Assembly: GCA_007258455.2 (NCBI GenBank)
Contig: VDFB02000001.1
Span: 17,356,162 to 17,420,161 of the forward strand
Length of the DNA: 64,000 nt
Direction: 5' to 3'
From: Sequoia sempervirens
Lineage: Eukaryota; Streptophyta; Pinopsida; Cupressales; Cupressaceae
Shown: piece by piece, positions 59,455-64,000 of the stretch
How the letters are laid out: each line of letters starts with the position of its first letter
Numbering within the stretch: position 1 is the first letter of the stretch
The notes under the pieces: generated by a model
Told to the model about the DNA's origin: nothing
The model's input: the letters and a program-made list of their open reading frames with translations, nothing else
The model's database searches: none
Program-made: the position numbers and the translations under genes

Positions 59455-61045
59455 ATCTGTCATGCCCGTTACGTCCAGCAGCTCACAGCTCATCCCATTC
59501 GGAAGTTCCCACTCAAACGAATGAAGTAAAGAAGCCAAAACAAAGGCAACCATACGGCTGGCCAATGGAAGTGCCGGACAAATTCTTCTTCCCGCTCCGA
59601 ATGGGATTAGCTCAAAGTCTTGCCCCCTGTAATTTATATTGCTATTCTTGCCCTCCAGAAATCTCTCTGGCATGAATTCTGAAGGATTGTTCCAAATTGA
59701 GGGGTCCCTCCCGATGGCCCACACATTCACCATCACCTGGGTGTCTTTGGGTATCACAAATCCCCCGATCTCGCAGGAGCTTTCGGCTTTGTGGGGGAGC
59801 AGCATCGGAGCCGGCGGGTGCAATCGCAACGATTCTTTCAGAGCTGCATGGAGATAAGGCAGACGATCTAAGTCAGATTCTTCCACTCTTTTGTTGCAGC
59901 CGACTACTTCATCTAATTCTTGTCCGACTCGGTTTAATTTCTGCGGATTGCGAATGAATTCTGCCATGGCCCATTCTATTGTTGTTGTGCTCGATTCAGT
60001 ACCGGCAGCAAACAATTCCTGAAACCAGAGATCATTATTAGAGATCTAGAAAATACCAAAGATTTATAGACCTTTAAGAAAACAAATATAAATTCAGTAA
60101 TACTCACAGCTATCAAAGCTCGAATACCAACGAGAGTGAAATCATCAGTTCTCGAATCCAGAAGAACATCCAGAAAATCCTTGTCGGAGTCGTTGAGGTC
60201 AACGTATTGGCTGGGGGCGGCGAGCCTTTTCTGTATGTACGTTTCCGAAAAGTCATATAATAGCTTGAAATACCCGGCCATCCGACGGGACACGCCCTGG
60301 GGGTCGAGGAACCGGAGAAACGGAAAAAGGTCCGCTACATTGGGCATTACGAGGAGCTTCATTAATTCCCAGATGGTATGTTTGAGCTCCACAGAGGCTG
60401 GACTGCCGGGATCGCAGACGCTTGTGCTGAAGATCATGTTGCTTAACAAATTCAGAGACGTGCAAAACACAGTCCTCCCGATATCCACAACCTTTCCCTT
60501 GTCTTCGAATATGAGTCGAATCGTGCGAATTACTTCATCTCTTCGGAGGTGTTCCAGAGCTTCAATTCTTTTGGGGCTGAAAAGCTCAACAGTCGAAATG
60601 CGTCGGAGATTGCGCCAGTAAGGGCCGTAGGCACCCCAGACTAGCGAGGACTTGTCATGGGAGAGGGACCTGAAAGTTTCCAGCACCGGTCTCCCCGCGA
60701 AGATGTGATCGTGTGTTTTAAGGAGCTCCTTGGCCATGGCAGGGGAGAAGACCACCACCGCTGTTTTCATTCCCAGACGGAGAGCCATCAGTGGGCCGTA
60801 TTGCAGAGAGAGGTCATAAAGAGACTCGTGCGGCCTTTTCCCTATCTGAAAGAGGTTCCCTACAATAGGCTAAGCAGGAGGTCCTGGGGGAAGAGGAACC
60901 CTTGTCTTGTTCTCCCTTCTCCGTAGATAGAAATATAATATCAGTGAACCAGTAGCAAGGAGCATCGAGGACCAAGAAAGCAGTGGAAAATCCATATTAA
61001 CTCTAAACAAATGATCTTTATTTCCTTTGGTTTTCCAGGATATAT

Positions 61046-61053
61046 TATTTATA
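61046..61053 (-). promoter_or_regulatory. P450-3 TATA box
   Basis: Minus-strand TATAAATA about 51 bases upstream of the start codon, aligned with the P450-1 TATA; predicts a short 5' leader. Confidence 0.6.
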
Positions 61054-61057
61054 GCCA

Positions 61058-61303
61058 GAATCCTGTCGGTGGATTCAGCGTCGCTAGACGTGATTCTTTG
61101 GTCATCATGGACTTTGGGAAAGAGTAAACGATGGCGAGCCTGAATACTACCACCTAATCTGTACCCGGTACTGATTGACTTTTTCTCCCAAAATAAATGG
61201 AGGGAGGGCACCAACGAACCTTCTCTCCTTCCCTACTCATTAGATAATAGGTAGAACCCTGTCGGTGGATTCAGCGTCGCCACAATTGATTCTTTCGTCA
61301 AAG
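61058..61303. repeat. Direct repeat in the P450/UGT divergent promoter
   Basis: 61058-61105 and 61254-61303 share CCTGTCGGTGGATTCAGCGT followed by CGC and, after a short gap, TGATTCTTT. The first copy is also recognisable upstream of P450-1 (about 38985-39032). Confidence 0.85.
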
Positions 61304-61609
61304 TATACTAAATAGTTTTTAAATAGAAGTCATCATTCAACATTGGCTCTAACCAGTTACAATTATATTTAAAAAATCAGAAAATATAAACAACAAGGGT
61401 AGGGTTGACTTTCTTTGTGTAAAATATGTCAATGACGAACGTGGAGCAACCATTTTGAGCCACCGATGATAGAATTTGTGCAGGCCTTGGGATTTGCGAT
61501 CGTCTCCATATTATTTGCTTGTGCAGGCCTTACAAATCATTATTGTTTAGAAGGCGAGAAGTTGAGTTGTGGCATTATTTTAAAAATTGAATTCATTGCC
61601 CACTTCAGA

Positions 61610-61825
61610 ATGACGATGAGTGGTGGAAAAGATGGCACTGTGTACGCAATTTTGGCAGCGTTACTTGCGCAGGGTGACGTCAACGACTTCATAAATCTCA
61701 CCGATCTGTTTTCCGCACGGGGTTTTTTCATCAAGTTCGTTCACACAGAATGGACTGAGAAACGCATGTTTGGAAGTGCAAATCACAAGTCGCGACTGCA
61801 GCAGTCCAAAGCCGGCTTACCCTGA
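61610..61825 (+). pseudogene. UGT-2: UDP-glycosyltransferase N-terminal fragment
   Basis: From Met 61610 (or 61616) about 70 codons: YAILAALLAQGDVNDFINLT followed by DLFSARGFFIKFVHTEWTEK and RMFGS, the N-terminal acceptor-side Rossmann start of plant UGTs. The frame ends at a stop (61823-61825) after SKAGLP. No acceptor-domain remainder or C-terminal PSPG box is found to the right. As in UGT-1, the His of the PAQGH motif is Asp. Divergent from P450-3, about 615 bases between start codons. The frame upstream to 61466 has no UGT similarity and is probably leader. Confidence 0.78.
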
Positions 61826-62332
61826 TTTTACTTTAAAAACTAGCACTTGCACCTATGGGGGGTTCAAGGAAAACGCCGATAGGAAATTGAAAGTGTGGAA
61901 GTAAAATCTGGAGAATGTGTATAAAATGGATTTTGCAAGGAAGCTCTCAAAATCTTTGAATTAATGAAGCAGTAAAACAAGACACACAAATATCCAACTC
62001 CATAAATATCCCTACAGCTGCTGCATCTTAAATGGATTTAAAGCTCAATATCTTTTTCCAAACGTAGAGTCAATGATTGGGCAAACCACAGTAGAGGCAT
62101 TGATTCTAAGATAGACAATCAAGTAACTGGTTATTAATAACATATAATTGTTTTATCAGAAAGAATGTGACAAGTACAAAATAATGATGGATTTTATTGT
62201 GCTTCAAGTCAAATATACAGGTCAAACGTCAGTTGTTTATAGCCTTTCTAAAATGTGATGACAATGGAGCTTAACCTAAACATATTCTACGAACAGAATG
62301 CCCAAGTTTGCAATCATTGCAATTTGCTGAGA
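61826..62332. other. Intergenic DNA, nothing recognised
   Basis: AT-rich with no open frame of note and no repeat seen elsewhere in the window. Confidence 0.5.
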
Positions 62333-62349
62333 TTACATTTTCTTGGGAT

Positions 62350-62475
62350 TTTGGGTCAATAGCTTACACGCCTTGCCTATGCTTCCATATTTTGTTGTCA
62401 ACAGTTCACATGCCTTGTCTATGCTTTCACATTTTTCTGTCCAAGGATTCATATGCTTTGTCGATGCATCCATGA
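62350..62475 (-). repeat. Three diverged tandem repeats of about 45-50 bases
   Basis: TTACACGCCTTGCCTATGCT, TTCACATGCCTTGTCTATGC and TTCATATGCTTTGTCGATGC occur in series. On the minus strand they give repeated SIDKACELLT/SIGKACKLLT peptides within a 104-codon frame (62333-62647). Its relation to the helicase is unknown. Confidence 0.7.
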
Positions 62476-62756
62476 CTGAGTAGTTGACCCTGCAACAGGT
62501 GATTCTAGTTAGTTTTTGTACTTGTAAAGATGCTGCAAAATATGTAATTAAAGCGATTGTAAAAAAAATGAAAAGACTGTTTAGATGAAGAGGTGGAATC
62601 TGGATTTGTGCGTTTGTTCTGTTTCTCAGTGGCCACCTGTACAACAAGAAAAGGTTGAAATTGATTAGTTTGAGTGGTTGTCCTGTAGCAAAGGAGGGAA
62701 TATATGGAATTCTTCAAGTTTGTAAGAAAAGTAGTAAATGTACTTACCTGAATATG

Positions 62757-64000
62757 TTATTGAGAAAGGAGTTGAAGGCGAGCCTCTTCTTTCTTTCTAA
62801 TAATGTTGTATGGATTCTTCTTCATTTTGGCATAGTGCTCGAAAGAAAATGTTGGTTTTATGCAAATGCCTAGTATGGATTTGACTCTAGACATTGCTAT
62901 GAATGTGAGGCCTTGTCTTTCTATATTTCCCATATCGATTGTGGCCTTATTTAGTGTGAGGCCTTGCGATTTGTGTATCGTGATTGCCAATGCCATAGTT
63001 AGTGGTATCTGTCTACGGGTGCCTCGTGATACTAGTTGTATTGGTATAGTTTTTGGGTTTGTTTCATCCCATGGTGGAACACTATAGTTATCGAATGTGA
63101 CTGTCACATATGCTGGTAATTCAGGTGGTTTAGATCTGAGGGGATATACAATGTCTTTCATCTCTCCAAGGGATCCATTTACAAGTCCACCTTGGATCCA
63201 TAGGTTTGTTGTAAGCATGACACGTTGAGATTTGCTTAGTAGTACTTCTTGCAGGATCTGTTAATCATTGGTAGCAGTAGATAATGTACGTTGTGTATTT
63301 ATAGCAACACAGAGTGCAATAGGTAAATTGAGCAGTTGCAATTTTTTCTTGTTGTGTGAAGTTACGAGGTCATTTGTAGCAAACAAGTGTATTGAGTTGT
63401 CAAACTCTTCTTGTTCAGTTGTTGTAAGGTGCTTGTTAGTGTGTGCCATTAATAATTTCCAATCATGTTCTGTTGGGTCTGCATTCCACATGTTTTGCAA
63501 TGTATTATGAAATTGAGTTTGGATTGGATTGTCACCTTGTTGTCTAAATATTGTTTGTAATGTAATAATTGTATTGAATTTGTGCCACAGTTTTTTGTAG
63601 TTGTGTGGGATGCATAGATAGGTTTATCTAGAACAAGTGGAAGTTGTGCTAGGTCTCCTATAAGGATTATAGAGATGCCACCAAAACAAAGATGTTGTTG
63701 TTGTGGGTTTGCTTCGCGTAACCTACTATCGATTTTTAATCGTAGCTTTGGGCCAATGAAGCTCATTTCATTGATTAGAATGTATTGTATATTTTTCATG
63801 TCTTCTTGAAATGTTGTCAAATTTTGTCCTTGTAGTAGTGTTTGCATGTCTCGAATGGGTATTTTGAGGGCTGCATGTACAGTTGATGCTTGTATATTGA
63901 AAGTTGCAATGCCTGTTGGTGCAAGAACAAGGAGTGGGTTGACTGTAGTTGGTATGTTGGTTTGCAGTGCATTTCTTATGCAACTTATTAGGTAGGACTT
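62757..64000 (-). pseudogene. PIF1/Helitron-type DNA helicase, C-terminal part, broken (runs off right edge)
   Basis: The frame enters at 64000 just inside the Walker A region (KSYLISCIRNAL), then LVLAPTGIATFNIQ (motif Ia), YILINEMSFIGPKLRLKIDS (Walker B region, DEMS read as NEMS), and GGISIILIGDLAQLPLV (motif III). After a frameshift near 63600 it continues to 63261 (NSIHLFATNDLV). Past an in-frame TAA at 63261-63263 comes VMLTTNLWIQGGLVNGSLGE, then ALAITIHKSQGLTLNKATID and GLTFIAMSRVKS (motifs V and VI). PIF1-family enzymes unwind DNA 5' to 3'; this type is common in Helitrons but also occurs alone. The Rep domain, if any, is outside the window. Confidence 0.9.

Larger units (their letters stand above)
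53792..60995 (-). pseudogene. P450-3: CYP71-clan cytochrome P450, one nonsense codon plus C3 insertion
   Basis: Start at 60995 (MDFPLLSW, then a hydrophobic ER anchor and PLPPGPPA hinge). Exon 1 is 60995-60108, the intron 60019-60107 (89 bases, GT-AG) and exon 2 60018-59455 plus 53860-53792. Without C3 this makes exactly 507 codons including the stop, the usual P450 length. Motifs: WRNLRRIS C-helix, AAGTESSTT I-helix, ESLR K-helix, FMPERF, FGAGRRICPA heme loop with Cys ligand. Trp42 is TAG (60870-60872); the siblings support Trp here. C3 separates the last 22 codons. A CYP76-like membership is plausible but not proven. Confidence 0.95.

Noticed and set aside
59639..59957. Plus-strand frames within the P450-3 exons (also 60136-60621)
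   Set aside because: Antisense shadows of the P450 coding sequence.
61466..61609. Upstream extension of the UGT-2 frame as coding
   Set aside because: It shows no UGT similarity, while the UGT motif aligns from the Met at 61610; the extension is likely untranslated leader.
1..64000. tRNA, rRNA or other structural RNA genes
   Set aside because: No cloverleaf-type or rRNA-like sequence was noticed; primer sites are the only tRNA-related matches.

Overview
The window is plant nuclear DNA, most likely from a gymnosperm with a large repeat-rich genome. The inference rests on AT-rich sequence, nested Ty1/copia and Ty3/gypsy LTR retrotransposons, short spliced introns, and a CYP71-clan cytochrome P450 family of a kind common in conifers. 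No bacterial-style operons, tRNA or rRNA genes are visible. I ran no database search; calls rest on motifs, terminal repeats, target-site duplications (TSDs) and comparison of duplicated segments inside the window. Layout: (1) 1-8479, a plus-strand Ty3/gypsy-type element G1 (5' LTR cut by the window edge, 3' LTR 6859-8479) carrying gag and a protease-like domain but no visible reverse transcriptase. (2) 8480-15474, a decayed minus-strand Ty1/copia element C1. (3) 15475-15990 and 29401-29618, two halves of an old G1-related LTR split by (4) a 13.4 kb minus-strand element G2 (15991-29400) with about 1 kb LTRs, a clear primer-binding site and a Gln/Asn-rich gag-like region but no visible RT or integrase. 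(5) 29.6-64 kb, a decayed gene neighbourhood with three sibling P450 genes, all minus strand and all broken: P450-1 (31834-38919, split by copia element C2), P450-2 (46538-47467, 5'-truncated) and P450-3 (53792-60995, split by copia element C3). Each is followed by the same roughly 2 kb 3'-flanking block containing a long inverted repeat. P450-1 and P450-3 also share an upstream, divergently oriented UDP-glycosyltransferase (UGT) N-terminal fragment. (6) 62.3-64 kb, the minus-strand end of a decayed PIF1/Helitron-type DNA helicase running off the right edge. How the parts relate: the ancestral unit was a head-to-head P450/UGT pair, an arrangement that could fit oxidation followed by glycosylation of a specialised metabolite. 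It was copied with its flanks and then inactivated separately in each copy. P450-3 is the least damaged: one nonsense codon (Trp42 to TAG) plus the C3 insertion, with the rest of a 506-codon frame preserved. All retroelement coding regions carry stops or frameshifts, so none looks autonomous. Most unusual signals: a dispersed near-perfect palindrome (arms close to GGACTCATTCGCCA) found about nine times in G1-type LTRs and leader; two large gypsy-type elements without visible pol; a UGT catalytic-position His-to-Asp change shared by both UGT copies; a repeated 46-49 bp motif in the divergent P450/UGT promoter; and a candidate Helitron 3' terminus at the P450-2 breakpoint.
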